From Onchocerca volvulus (taxonomy: Eukaryota > Nematoda > Chromadorea > Rhabditida > Onchocercidae), in assembly GCA_000499405.2 (NCBI GenBank), contig HG738137.1, forward strand, positions 11,530,121-11,594,120: 64,000 bases of DNA, in the 5' to 3' direction. The notes under the pieces were generated by a model, which saw only the letters and a program-made list of their open reading frames with translations, was not told the origin of the DNA and ran no database searches. Both the position numbers and the translations under genes were made by a program. Of the stretch, positions 1-13,500 are shown piece after piece. Position 1 is the first letter of the stretch, and the number at the start of each line of letters is the position of its first letter.

Positions 1-36
1 TTCGATTAGTTTGTACAAACGAAAATAACTCTTCAG

Positions 37-3000
37 ATCGGGTGATTCAGTACACGTGGCTGCAGATATGACCGAGATGCTGTTACGCGCAATAATTATG
101 GATAAGGAGACCAGAAATGATGACTGGTTCAACATTGGAAATGTAAAACTTGCTTATTGTACTGCTATTATCAGGTTAGTGAGCTTTAAGAATTCTCAAA
201 GAATTACATAATTTAATTAAATGCGTTATAATTTAGAGATAGGATTGGAATTTAAGCTTGAAAGACAAAAATGATCTCTAGAAGTCAGCATTCTGACGAT
301 TAGGATATACACGAGCATCCTGTTTTTGCCAAAGTTATTAGAATCAATCTCATCTTCAAATATTTGTAAAAAATGAAGGATTTGTTTCAATTATTGTTCA
401 GTCTTGTACTCTAGAAGAGATTTTTAAGTTATAATATTATTAGAAAATCGGACGAATTCGTCTTCTGAAAGTGCTCAAGCTGCCCATAACCAAATATACT
501 TTTACAAAACTAATCTTTTGAATAGTAGTTAAACTGTAATTCGATGCCATTCATAATCTTAGAACTATATGTTATGAAGTATTGTTGAATAGAATACATC
601 GCGACATACAGAGGGGAGGATTAAACAGTTACAAGCATTAAACTTAAATAAAATTATTTCGAAGAAAAATGATCTGTCAGTAGTCTTTTTGATATGTAAT
701 AATAATAAAATATTAGACTACGTATATAGTATCAAAAAATAAAGTTGAGAAGATATGATGAAATGAATATTTTTTTTTGGAAGAGTTCAACCATTTAGCT
801 GAACCAATCAGTAATTTTTACTTAACACTGCAACAAATAATACCGTTTCTAAAGCATATATGACAGAAAATGATAATAAAAAACGAACATAAAGCAACAG
901 TAAAAACGAGAATTAATGAAACTATGAATATTAGTACACCTGGTAAAGTTGTAGAAGTAACTGTATCGGATGTTGCTTCCAAGTTAGCTACTTCCAAAGC
1001 CTTATCATTGTTACACATCATTTGATCACATACACATCGTGATATCCATTTTGAACCGAAAACACTCTGTTGACAACCATTTTTCTCATATTTTTTACCA
1101 CATCCTTTTTGCACTGTTCGTCTATCTAAAATCGACATTTTTTATTAGATATTTTTATTGATACTAACTATTGAGGCATTATTTGCCAAGTCGATTGATC
1201 AAATATTTCGAATTCAAGAAATCCACTGCTGGGAGTTTATCGCAAAAATAATATGAGTGAGATATTATCATTGGCAATATTAATAATGATAATAATGATA
1301 ATGAGAAATAAGAGGAGAATGTGCAAGATGATTGTAGATTGTATAAATCGACTTCTTGAAGTTGAAAAAAATGACTTATAAAGAGTGTTTTAGAAAAGAA
1401 CGGAAGAAAAATGCTAACTTTTAATTAGATTTACACTATCAGAAAATTTCGCAGAATTTATTTTTTTATTCTAATCTTTTTCATTGTAATTATTATCTTT
1501 TTCTCCTAATTTCTCGATTTTCTCATTTTAATATTCTCTCTTCGAAGCTTTTAAATATATTTTGAGCATGATAATGTGAAAATTCACCATTGTAACGATT
1601 GGACGTTTCCATTTTGATGCATACAGCACCTTCGCATTTACCGCTATTGCAGGTGCCAAGTTCGGAATGACAATGGAAACAAACTATTGCTTCTACTGTA
1701 AAAAAAATTTAAGAATTAATATTTCAATTTATTGCATTAATATTTTTTTCAAATAAAGCTTATTATATTTAAATAATTAAGTTTTCATATTTTAACATAT
1801 ATTTCATTTTAATAAATCTTTAAATTATATGTAAGTTGGACAAATTCTGCATTTTAATTAGATAAGATAAGAAATATTTTTCCCAAATATTTGTCAATTA
1901 ATTCGATTATTCGTATTTAGTAACTTAGATCACTTATCACTTCTTTTTTTTTTTTTTTTTTGTAGTAAATTTAAATTTTAACAATTACCTGTTGTTTGTA
2001 ATATTAAATATGTTATGAGTTGGATAGCTGGTTGTATTAGAAACATGAATTTAATATCCATCATGTAACAAATGCGACAGTTGTTGCATCGCTGACATTT
2101 GATTATTTTAAAATAGCTCTGAGGAGATTATTTATAAGTCATTCGTATGCTGGTGAATAAATTTTCGTTTCTTTTTTTTTTGTTTAAAAAATTAGAAATA
2201 TCCTAAAAAATGAATATTTGCCTATTGGCATAGTCAGATAAGATTTTTCCATCTTTTTTGCCCTTTTTCTATTTCCTCTCCTCCTCTATTTTGTTTTTAA
2301 TTTCTCAGAAATGGCAATTTATGCAAATCAAATTGATATGAACGTGGATTGTTGATTTAAGTCAACAAGTTGTGAGATATATGTAAGATTTTGATTGAGC
2401 CAGATGAAATAATATGATTGCTTTTCGTATTTGACAAATTAAGTAGTTATTTGAATATTAAATTCCCTAATACTTCACTTTTACTTCCTTCTCTTCGAGA
2501 TCATAATTGTTCGGATTGTGATCATTTCTATTTGTTGAATTTGAATTTCCTGCATTAGACCGCACAAATTTCTTGAATTCTTAGCAGGCTGAAATGATTT
2601 TTGATTTGATGGATTTATGCAACAAGAAATTTTTTATTTGCACATTATGGAATGGATTATAAAACGATTAAATTTGTGAAAGGATGAAAGTAAAATGGGA
2701 ATAAGACGAATTCGATATTTCAGTTGTAACAAAAGAAGTTGTGATAGTCAAAGTGATTAAATTCAAAAATCAGTTTAAAATCAAAAATCAATTTTACAGG
2801 TTTTATGACATTGTCACATGAAGAACTTCTATTGAATGTTTCGTATAATCAATATTAATAAGTTTTATTGAATAAGATAATCAATTACGGCAAAGTAAAT
2901 TAAATAAAATGATTAGCGCAACAAATTATTGTTCAAAATAATAATTGAGATAATGATAAGCTTCGAATAAAAAGTTCGATAATTTGATTAGGAAAAAAAT

Positions 3001-6000
3001 TTGATATGAGAAGAGTCAAGTATATGTTGCGGATTTTTTCACTTATTTTCTATTTCCTATAGTATTTTCCTAAAGATATTAAGCGAAATAAACACAGTCA
3101 AAAATTGATGTTTCAACTAAAATCAGAAATGTCTTATGCCAATTATCTAGCATCAAATAATTAGCAAGTTTTCTAGTAATGTTTTTTATGATATGAAATC
3201 AAAATTGAGTTTTTATGACAATTTTATATGATTTTTTTTGGACATGATATCGATTCTAATTATCATATTCGAATGTTTGACTAAGAAATAGCGAAATTCA
3301 CTAGTTTAATCTTATGTCAATATATTCGTATATTTCTTTTCAAGTTCATTGCATACATTTCAAATTTTTGCAGTTGATTTCATCACAGTTTTATCAAAAA
3401 TTCTAAAACTTTGGTGAATTCTTTGATTACTTCTTACTTTGTTAAATATCGATTATAAATGTTTAATGTTTTTTCTTCTTTTTAATGATCTATTTATCTC
3501 TGTTATTGCATTTTAGAAATAACCTGAAAAATAAGTTCTACAAATTGTTGAAATTTCTTATCAAAAATAAACATTCCAGTTTTTTTTTTCTTTTTTTACA
3601 AATGAAAGTCTAAACGGAGAGATGGATAAGAAATTATGAAATGTTCGGAGGGGAAAGATCGAAATTATGGAGGATTATTAAGGAGAAATTTAATGTAATG
3701 TGTGACTAAATGGTTTTTCTCTAGCAAAAGGGGCAAATGAATTTTCACTTCAACATTTATGATTATCTAAAAAAAAAAAAGTAAAAGAGTGGAATATGAT
3801 GGTTTTTCGTAATACAAATATCTGAAGGGTATGAAATTCCATAGAAATGGCAAAAATATTAGCATGAAATTATTGAATTCTTGAAGTGACATTTGTAAAC
3901 TATCGTGTCTTAAAATGAATAAATACTTATAGTCTACTTGAATGACGAATAAACAGATAACATCATTAGCTACAAGAAAACATGATATATCATTTATCTT
4001 AGAATAAATCTTGGATTGAAGAGATTCATTTTTCTGAATTTTAATTTCAAGAACGTAAAATGTGAGCCTTCTAATATTCCATTATAATACACAAACCATT
4101 TGAGATATTTCGTCAGTAACATTATGAGTAATCTTATGTTGTAATTTATTTGAAAATTGAATGAATTTTTCAAAATCTTTTCTGAAATTCGATTTAAAAT
4201 AAAATGATTGAGTTGAGTTCAATTTATGGCATTTATATGTTTACATATTTTTTTCCTTAACAATAAATTATTTGATTAAATTTTTAAAATTTCCTTTCTT
4301 ATAATTATAAAATTTTCTTTTTTAAGAAAGACGTATAAAAGGTCATAAATTAGGAAAATATTAGACCAAATATTTTGATATAAAACAATATTGATTGGGA
4401 ACATAGAATTGATCTTTTTTATACGTATCTGAATAATAGATGGAAGAATAAAACGATAGATGATTAAGATTTAAGAATATGAAAAGGTAAATATGAATTT
4501 TTTACGAAAAATATGATTTTTTATTTTATTATGATGAGTATTTTAGAGAATAATGAAAAACGAAAATTTGTGGGAAGTTATGATTGAACTTTTTTGCGAC
4601 GTAAAATTTAAACTATCTTTTTTATTACTGATGTTAATTTAACATTACTCAAAGTTTGGTGAGCTAACTGTTGCAAATTAAATACTTTTTTATCAGCATA
4701 AGGATTGTCTTAGTAGTTATAAACTTCTTTAAAAATTTGAATATTTCAGTTAATTGGTAAATAATTTCTTCTTAGAGATTAACTTAGTTATTTATCTTAT
4801 GAATTTTTCGAATTCTCACTTATGACATTTTCTTAAGCAAGCAAAAATGATACATTTTTCCATTAAACATCATTCAAGTTCTGCTCGCTCTAATAACTTC
4901 TTTATTCTCTCTTCATTAAAAACTTCTTGCTTACATATCTTCAATAAATCGTCTTCTATTATTGCTAATTTTATTTATTCGCGAGACGTTAAAATTCTTC
5001 CCTGTAATCAGTTTCTGTTTTCTCATTTTATCAATAATCCCTTTTTTTTTTTTTCAATCCTAATCGTTCCAATGTTTCTAGAATTTCTTGATTATTTTTC
5101 AAGTTTTGCAAAAAAAAAATTTTTTTTTTTCGTTTCTTTCTTGTTTTTTGTTCGGTTACCGTTAAATCTAGTGTATATTTATTTTAGTAAGTAGAAAAAT
5201 TCCGAGAAATGATGAATTGCTGCTTATGTAAATTTTTTCGTTTCAGATTCGTGAATTATGTTAACGAAATATGCCAATCGAATCGTGAGTTCAAATCGAT
5301 TGCATCGGCTGTTAGTGATGTAAGTATTTAATGATTAAATTTTGTTAAATTAGAGAAAACATTGAGAAATTTAGTTTTATATGTTGAGAGATTAATTATA
5401 AATAAACTGTTTCATTTAGGACGAAGTCTGTCAAGAATTTCACGTATTTCAAATTATTTTAGGTTGGAATTCCACAATGGGTAGTTGATATTCGACATGG
5501 TGCTACTCATTCGCATCTTCCATCGTTGGAGAATTTACGTCAAGCAGCGATGTACTGTCGAAATTGGCTTTGGGTAAGTCTTTGTAATATAAGACGGGCA
5601 TATGCTTTAGTTTTGATTTTTAGATGAATTTTAGCAGATTGCCTTCAATACCAGATCTTTTTGATCTTTTTGATAGACAGAATAAATTCAATTGTCAAGT
5701 TGTTTATTAAAATTTAATTATGTAGTTCAAGAAAAAATTTATACGGATTACGAATGAATTCATCAAAATTAATTACATTTTCTTCAAAGAATACTTTTTT
5801 TATACTTTATGTCGTAGAGATATTTCATCAAATTCTTTTTTTAGGAGCATCACTGGTCAAGACCAGTAGTTGAAGCTATGGGACTAAATTTGAATATTCA
5901 AAATGAGAATGAAAATAAACTCCAACAAGAAGCTACTGATTTAATTGATCAATTCATGTTATATTCTTTGCAAAAGGTAAACTGAATTCAGAAAATATAG

Positions 6001-9000
6001 TTAACCGATAGATTGGGAAATAAAATCCAAAGAAAAAGATGAATTTTGGAAGATGCACAGAAAAGAAAGCCTTTAAGCGGTTTTCTTCGGAATTTCCCAG
6101 AATTCAATCCTTTCGAATCATTTTTATTTTTAGATCTTCAAGCAAATCATTTTTTTCTTTCACTTTATATTCATGGAAATTTTAATTTTCTTTGTTAGCA
6201 GTTAGTCATTTTTACTATTTCAATAATAATTATTATCGCAAAGTCAATATTGATATTGTTTCACGTCAAAATGTATTATTGACATAATTCACCAGATGTT
6301 TGAATTAGATTGAAATTCGAAATCGTTGTTTAGATCCATTAGATAGGCCAAGTATTTTTCAAAAGAATTATTAGAGAAAGGAAAAAGGAAAGAAGTTTCT
6401 ACTTATCGAGTCTAATAGCTCTGGAAATTTTTAGGAAGTTGTTGTTAGGCTGCTCAAGTTGACCAAATTGGAAGCGAAGATTTGTAATATAATCAATGGA
6501 ATCATGAATTCTTCCTCACTTGTCAGGATTTTAACTCATCATTATGATTTAAATAATCAACAGCTCTTAAATAATTCTTCAGATGAAATTTTACAAGCGT
6601 CGAAAAAAAGACAACCCAGACAAAAAAATGAAATTGCAAAAAGTACTGACAAAAATGGAAACATTCATCATGATGCATCCTTGGTAAATTATTTGAAAAT
6701 TTCATTTATTTACGATGTATTTTTTTTTCGTTTACTATTATCTATTTTATATGAACCTCTTTTTCATATTTTTCTCACTTACTTTTTGCGTTGCTTTTTC
6801 TTGAAAAGTAAGAATTGAAGTCTTTCTTCGAAAGAAAATACTGAATAATCTTTAATAATATTTTCATTATTAAATCTATCATACTCATGATTGAATTTGT
6901 TTACTTGGCCAATTTATGCAAAAAAAAAAATGTGAAATTCCGAAAATTTTGGAATTATTTTTTTCATAGGTTATTTTAGATGATTTGGTATATCTTTTCT
7001 TGCTTTTAATTTATAAAAATTTTCTGTAAGCAAAAAAGCCAAAAGATAAATTCGAACTGAATTTTTTTCATTTCAGGGAATTTCTAAGCGCATTTTTGCT
7101 GGAAGGATATTTGATTTTAAATGTGAAACAAATTAAATCAATTGATTGTAATTTTTTTGCAAGTATGGATTTATTTGTTGCAAAACTGCATATTTTCTAT
7201 TATATTTGTTCACTTTTTTATATAGCTAAGTAATCTGCAAATGTCGAAATATTGTTTTTTCGCAAAATGTAACTATGTTTAAATTCAAAGAGTGTGTGCG
7301 AGCAATGCGAGAGATTTCTTGGAAAGTTTGTTTCTATGGGTCCATATTGAGATAAAGGAAATGAACGATTTAAATTATAACAAAGTCTTTCTTTTTTTTT
7401 TTGATTTCGAAAATGATTATTTTATTGCCAAGAACATTTCGAATTTGAGATTCATAGTTTCATTTAAGAAATTGGAAATAATTTTTTTTTGTGATTATAG
7501 ATAATGAAGATATTTGGATTATTCCACAAGATTTGCAGCTTTTCTGGAAACCAATTTTTCATTATCTGAATGAAGCCAAAATGTTACCCGAATTACTCTT
7601 CCAGGTAAATGGTATCACATCATGTTTATAGCCTGAAATTATATTTTATTTATAATTTGCAGTAAATAATTTTTGCAAATATTCATTTCTGATGATTTCC
7701 TAATTATTGATGTATTTTACTTCTCATATCCATGATATAAGACTAACATTTGCCAATGCAACCTATTCTAAAAAAAAAAAAAAAAAGGTTTACATTCTTT
7801 TTAGCTTCTTGAAACTGTATCAGATAATGATGTACAACCGATACGGAAACGACAATTAATCGCATGGTGTGATCGGATGTTAATTGCTTATATAGAATGT
7901 ATTTGTTTCAGATTTGCTTATTTCTTAATATTTTTTGTATATTAAATATAAATTATTATTGTCATTTGGAACATTCGCTTAGCTTTTTTGAATTGCGATT
8001 CAGGGACAGTTGTTTTATTGATTAATATTTTTCATGGTAATTATTTGTATGGAAATTTGTCAATTGTTTAATATTACAATTGCAGAAGATTTTATTTTTA
8101 AATCAAATTTCTTTCAGCAAATGTTCTAACTCAACAGGAATGGGAGAGAATTCTGAAAGCAATAATGTTAGCTCCAAAGGAATTGATAGAAGCCCATTTG
8201 GATAAGTAAGTTTTTTCTAATCTTTTTTTTTTTATAGTAAGATTTTTAATCTTTTTTTCTACATTATCTGATTGAAAATAGCTATGATCCTAGAAGTACA
8301 AGCGAAAAGACAATTTCGTGCTTCTCTTTGGAAGAATATCATGATGATCTTTTCCTTAATTCACCTTGTGGTTTTCTGTATTGTTATTTCCAAAAGAAAT
8401 AATCAAAATTTTAAATTTTCATTATTTTGGAATGTCTCTAATTTGCTTAATTTAAATTTCAGAATCTTGTTAAAAATTGAAAAAATAACAGAGAAAGAAC
8501 AAGATGCCTTGAGACAACTAGCAAAACAACTTTTATCTTCTAAAAAGGCGACTGATTTAGAAGCATCAACACCTCAGGCTTCTTCCAATATCGCTGCATC
8601 TTTCAAAACTATCGAAGATTTGCGAAAATTAATTGCGCAGAAAGAAAGTTAGATAGTTATATTTCTTCAGCTTTCTTATGTTTTTCATTTTATTTGTCTC
8701 CTTACTTACTTAAATATTTATATTCATCAATACTTTTCCAATCATTAAAAATCTAATAGATTGAACGGAATAGTTTGAAGTTTAGCATCATTATAAAAAT
8801 CTTTCACATGACTTACTATACAACCGTAAGTTGAAATTAATTTACTTAATTTTTACTTCAACTTTTTCTAAACCATAAATGCATCTTATTCGCTATTATT
8901 AAGTTAAAAAGCATACTTATGTGTATGTGATCATCTGCAAATATGATCTTATCGTTAGCATTCGGATAGCTCTTTGGATACATTATATGCATGGCATTTT

Positions 9001-9858
9001 CGAATTTTTGGCTAGACTTTAATTATAAAAATTCTTTTTAATTTTTCTCAGCAAGACTTGAAATTTTTTGAATATTTTTCTAGACTATGAAATTATGAAG
9101 AACAAATGAATTACTTAAATTATAAAGTATAATAATATTTTTTGTCATTTTATTTGAACAGTAGATTCAAATTCGCGATTTTTCTTTTTTCTTTTCTTCT
9201 TTTAAAACATTACAAACAATTCATATTTTGTGCAGTTGACAACAATAGAAAGAAGATATAATTTTTCTTACAATAGAAATTAAAATACATAATATAAATA
9301 ATAATAAAACAAAAAAAAAATTAAGAGATTAGGTTGAAACTAATAACAATATGAGTTAGCTAGACAATCAGATATGATTTAATTTTTTTTCCTGAAGTTT
9401 TCCTGGGAATGGTACATCATAATTATTCGATTGCTGTTGTTCATTTTTGAGAAGCAATTACTCTATAAATAAATTCAACTTGGTATTCAATAGAAGAATC
9501 TTCGAGCAGTGTTTATCAATTGATTTGTTTATAGGTTGATAGCTTTTTCAGAAATAGAAATCATAGATATTAAACAGGAATTTGGAAATTTGACTGAAGT
9601 AATATGTTTGATGATCAGAATTTCAAGAATATAGATAGTTTCAGAATTTCAATAATTTCCAGCATTACAGGTGAAAAACAACCAGAAACAAAAATTTCAA
9701 GCAGTACGTCCAGTAATACACATCGTTGGTCAACATGTAATCCATTGGAATGGAAAGGTATTCCACTCGGGTTAACACCTGAGCAAAGTACTGAATCATT
9801 ATACCTAGTTGTTGATCCGGAATTAACACGAATTCGGAAACGTCATTGTTTTATCTAG
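37..9858 (+). CDS. LAS1: LAS1-type pre-rRNA (ITS2) endonuclease, 5' partial, 13 exons in window
   Basis: LAS1 is the HEPN-family endonuclease that, with the Grc3/NOL9 kinase, cuts ITS2 during 60S ribosome maturation in the nucleus. Exons: ~37-174, 5247-5319, 5463-5573, 5845-5976, 6435-6683, 6970-7025, 7077-7162, 7501-7604, 7805-7898, 8118-8205, 8282-8377, 8463-8647 and 9671-9858. All phases agree, giving 532 visible residues plus a stop. The junction of exons 1 and 2 reads IIRFVNYVNEICQ, and exon 3 reads VGIPQWVVDIRHGATH, where R-H-x-x-T-H is the Rx4H HEPN catalytic motif, intact here. The last exon carries WSTCNPLEWKGIPLG, like the tryptophan/proline tail that LAS1 uses to bind Grc3 (from memory of the family). 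The exon 1 acceptor is uncertain (position 36 or 50); an in-frame stop at 26-28 shows coding starts after it. The final junction is inferred: reading through exon 12 instead would stop at 8652. Intron 1 is 5,072 bp and hosts another gene. The N-terminus lies left of the window. Confidence 0.9.
818..2064 (-). CDS. Ly6/three-finger-fold membrane protein nested in the LAS1 intron
   Basis: Three exons on the minus strand, 2064-1989, 1695-1588 and 1125-818, join in phase to give 163 residues. The start chosen is a tandem ATG at 2064; the first ~25 residues are hydrophobic and look like a signal peptide. The mature part has ten cysteines at 31, 34, 41, 46, 51, 70, 79, 92, 94 and 99, opening CFHC and closing with C-V-C-D-x3-C-N, which is the Ly6/uPAR three-finger pattern including the terminal CN. 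A Thr/Ser-rich stalk follows, then a ~29-residue hydrophobic stretch (125-153) and the tail RNGIICCSVK. The short tail makes a single membrane span, possibly palmitoylated on its cysteines, as likely as a GPI anchor. Expected at the cell surface; worm Ly6 proteins such as ODR-2 and HOT family members modulate signalling, but no ligand can be inferred. It lies wholly inside LAS1 intron 1 on the opposite strand, so it must have its own promoter upstream of 2064. Confidence 0.85.
2065..5246. other. Remainder of LAS1 intron 1, no gene seen
   Basis: AT-rich intron sequence between the start of the nested Ly6 gene and LAS1 exon 2 at 5247. It must hold the Ly6 promoter, but no TATA box or other element stands out. 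It contains short T and A runs (for example 3574-3597 and 3770-3780) and an accidental Phe/Ser-rich open frame at 4847-5194 that has no codon character. The LAS1 acceptor at its right end is TTTTTTCGTTTCAG. Confidence 0.6.
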
Positions 9859-10572
9859 GACGATGCGCTAAGATAGTGATCTCAGTTATCAAGTGATAAC
9901 ATCCACATATGGTTCATTTTTGCTTTTTAGTTTTCTCGATGATAAAATGTTGAGAATATGGAATGAAAAGAGGTTTCTACTGATTTACTTTTACCTATTA
10001 AATATTTGACGCAATAATGTCATCGTTTATTACTCAAATTTGAGAATGATATTTAATTAGAAAGATTATCTAATCATAGCAAGAAGATGAACAAGAAGTG
10101 TGATAAGATAAAAAACTTATGAATAGATGGACTCTTAAATTAAGAAACCCTGCAGTTACAACTGAGCGGAATCCATATCATCTCCTTGATTTGATTTTCG
10201 TCATCCTGAAAGAAGACTACATTTTGTGTTTCGAATGTTTACTTTCTGAATATTGATTACATTTTGAATCTAAATGAAATTATTCAAGTTTTTTTTTTTT
10301 TTTTTTTTTAAATAAATACCGGTAATATATATTGTGTACACACATTTTTATTGCATCTTTGGATAAAAAAGAAAAAAAATTATTAAACTTTGATACTTTC
10401 TGGTCTTGATAGAAAAAATTTTTATGATAAAAATTGTTCAAAAAATTAATATTTTTAAATTTTGATAACACAGTACATAGTTCACTTGATTTTGTTAACA
10501 CTTTTACATTATTACTTGGAAATGAAGAAAAGAAAAACAGTGAAAACAGACCAAAATATCGATTTTGTTTTG
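9859..10572. other. Intergenic gap between convergent LAS1 and BTB-type genes
   Basis: About 715 bp separates the LAS1 stop at 9858 from the minus-strand stop at 10573, so the two genes are tail-to-tail. A minus-strand AATAAA (read as TTTATT at about 10346-10351) may be the poly(A) signal of the minus-strand gene. A poly(T) run of about 20 lies at 10290-10310. No clear plus-strand AATAAA was noticed for LAS1. No coding potential seen. Confidence 0.5.
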
Positions 10573-13500
10573 TCAATAAATTTTAACCAGTTTTGCACGC
10601 AACCTTTGCTCTCGGAATCGATGCACTTCTTCGACCACTTCAACAAGATTACTTCCACCAAGTTTCATCATTCGACGTTCCAAATTTCTGTAAAATTTCA
10701 TTAAAAATATGGAAAAAATGATTGGTTGAAAAAATAAACCAAAGCAATAAATAAGAAATATCTAAATTACACTCTCACATAATTAAGTTTCACTTCCGAT
10801 AAGCCGACTACAGATAAATGCTACTTTCAAAATTCGGAAATTCTTCATTGAGCAAACGGAACAATAGCTTACTTATATTCATCAAGAGTTAATAAAGTTT
10901 CCGATTCGTCCAATTCTTCAGGACGATTAGACAGTTCGGAAAGTGTGATCGATTTCAGTACTCGTAAATTGAAAACAATAGCCAAAAATAGAAGTTCCAG
11001 TAGCAGCGATGTTATTAAATCTTTTTTCTGGAAAAGTAAATAATTATTTGATGTCGATTAAACTTTGATAATTTTAGCAATTGTAGAATTCTCAACCATT
11101 TGCATAATTACTAGATAATCGTGATTTTTTTCTTTCTTTTTTTTTGTATGAAATATTACCAAACTTTGTTAATTGGAAATCGTTAGCAGAGAATTTTTAC
11201 GAAAGAATAATATCCAAAATTCATAAACTTACTGTTTCTAACTCACTGCAGAGATAACCTTCACAAACTCGCTTTAGCACTGGTAAATTATTCAATTCGG
11301 CATCAATTAGAAAATCGGCAAAATTTTCAACATAATTCATTCCGGGTAAAACAACTTTTGTGAAAAACATATTAGCTAGCATCTGAAGAAATTATTCGAA
11401 ATTTAATTTTTGAATTTTGAAGCATTAAATGATTCCTGTATTTCGTCGAATGTATTTGCATCTGTAACAATAATCTGGCTAAACTATCCATCTTTTGGTA
11501 TTTTCCAAATTTAAATTTGAAAAATTTTTTACAAACACTAATAACCTCATGAATAGCATCCTTATTTTGATCACTACATTCGAAGGCATTTTCATCATCC
11601 AATGCTTCCATCTCTTCTTGATCAATTTCAAGATTTTCTTCTTCCATTATTTTTGCTCTCTTTTGACAACTATCACAGCATGCTATTAGTAATTCTTTGA
11701 ATAATACCGTTTTATAACTGAAAATTTCATTTAATTTGGTGGCTTTAGTCCCATCATCGATGTTTAGGTACAATCGCATCCTAATTACGAATTTATTGCA
11801 TTAATTACCGGACAAATTCGATCATTAAAACAAAGTTTCCTTATAGATATTAATTATACATATTAAACTTTCAATCAATTGATAATTACTACATTAAAAT
11901 ATTGAAACTGATCAATAAATTCTGTATTCAATTGATCAATTAATTCAGTGTTACAGTAGAAGAAATTAAATTACCATACTGAAATATAGGAATTGATCAA
12001 TTAACTCTGTATGTTTCAATTCACAAGAAATCAAAAATAGTTTCAAAAATCAATTTAATATTCTTAACTTACGCTGCTGATCCATCTTTCCGTCCTTCGC
12101 ATTTCTTTAAAGCAACTATTGGATCAAGTTTATCACAAGGTTCCTTTTTATCGTCCATTATACGATTGAAAATTTCTTCAAAATCAACTTGTTGTTTTAG
12201 CGAGAGCCTTCGACGAAGACTATCTTCCATTTCAGCTAGTAATTTATTTCTGAAAATAAAGCAAAAAATGCTTGTCCTCCTTAATAATCTGCATTTTATC
12301 ATTGCAAAGCCTATGACTCGACGGTTTGGTTTATGTTTCAGCTATTACTGTCTTCTAATATTCAGCATTTTCCGAGTTAAAATACCTTAATTACAAATAT
12401 TTGGTAGAGAAAGATCTTATCATATCTGTAAATTGTTTTTGTGATAAGCAAAATTGCTTTTTGCTATGCTTTATTTCACTTCCTCAAAATCATCCAATTT
12501 ATGATGCTTCAAATCGATAAAAAAAAAACTGCAAATAAAATGTGATAAAAATAAAATCGCAAACTTTCGCGGTCGTCTAAACACTTTTGATGATGCTCTT
12601 GCCCTGTAGTTTGCCGTAAGAAATGACGTGATTGGTGTTGGCGTAAGTGTATTGAGATAGGTAGTTGGATCAAAAAGTTTCAGGAGAAAATTTAACGTAA
12701 TTTCTAAACGAATCACTTGACCTACGTTTTCCTAAAAAAAATCAAACATTGTTAAGTATCTGATCAAATTAATTATGATGAATAATCAAATTATGTTTTT
12801 AATGTTACCAGATAATCCCAATATGTTGGAAAATCTTTCAAAATTTTTTTTTTTTTGTTACTCAGAGTTGAAGTTTTTATTCGATATAATATTGGGAAAG
12901 AAATATATTAAATAATTAAAAAAAAAAAAGAAAAGTGCAAAATGAATAATTTCAAATTTACATTGTCCGCTTCTTATTATGATAAAATAATTTATTCATT
13001 TTTATTCAAATTTATCTAGATTAATCCAAACTTATTTAAATTTCCAAAATAATAAAATAAATTGCCTACTTTTATATAATCTGAAAAGTAAAAGCGTTGA
13101 ACTGTTGTAAGTTCTGTCTCTTTACCACGAATAACACTTAATTTCCTCGCTGAAATATAGTAACTTGAAATTGTTGAAAATATTTAATATTCCCGGGAAG
13201 AGATATATTCTATTCTGAAATCAAGTTTACAGACTGCTGGAATGGAATATTGGAAAATTATCGGAAAATTGATTTTGATATCCGCTTATGCAGTCATTCA
13301 TAATTTGAATGAAATTCGTTGGAATATTTATTTACTTAATTTTTGAGTTGAACTTTATTTGCAGCTTGGAATCTTTCGTATAATTAAGGATTCTATTTCT
13401 GATATTTGATTATATTTTTTTCTTTCGCATCTTTTATGTTTTTTTTTTTCTGCTCGCCAGAAATTATTGTATTGCGATCAAAGCTTACAAAGCTTAATTT

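Noticed and set aside
4847..5194. 115-codon plus-strand open frame in the LAS1 intron
   Set aside because: Phe/Ser-rich translation of T-rich DNA, no family motif, no splice context.
8272..8652. Single 126-codon open frame as a stand-alone gene
   Set aside because: It spans two LAS1 exons and the intron between them in mixed frames; the true coding parts are 8282-8377 and 8463-8647.
11372..11545. Open reading on the minus strand past the exon ending at 11546
   Set aside because: GTTATT donor at 11545-11544 is in phase with the acceptor before 11382 and the next exon continues a BTB/BACK-like helix; the read-through part is unrelated and AT-composed.
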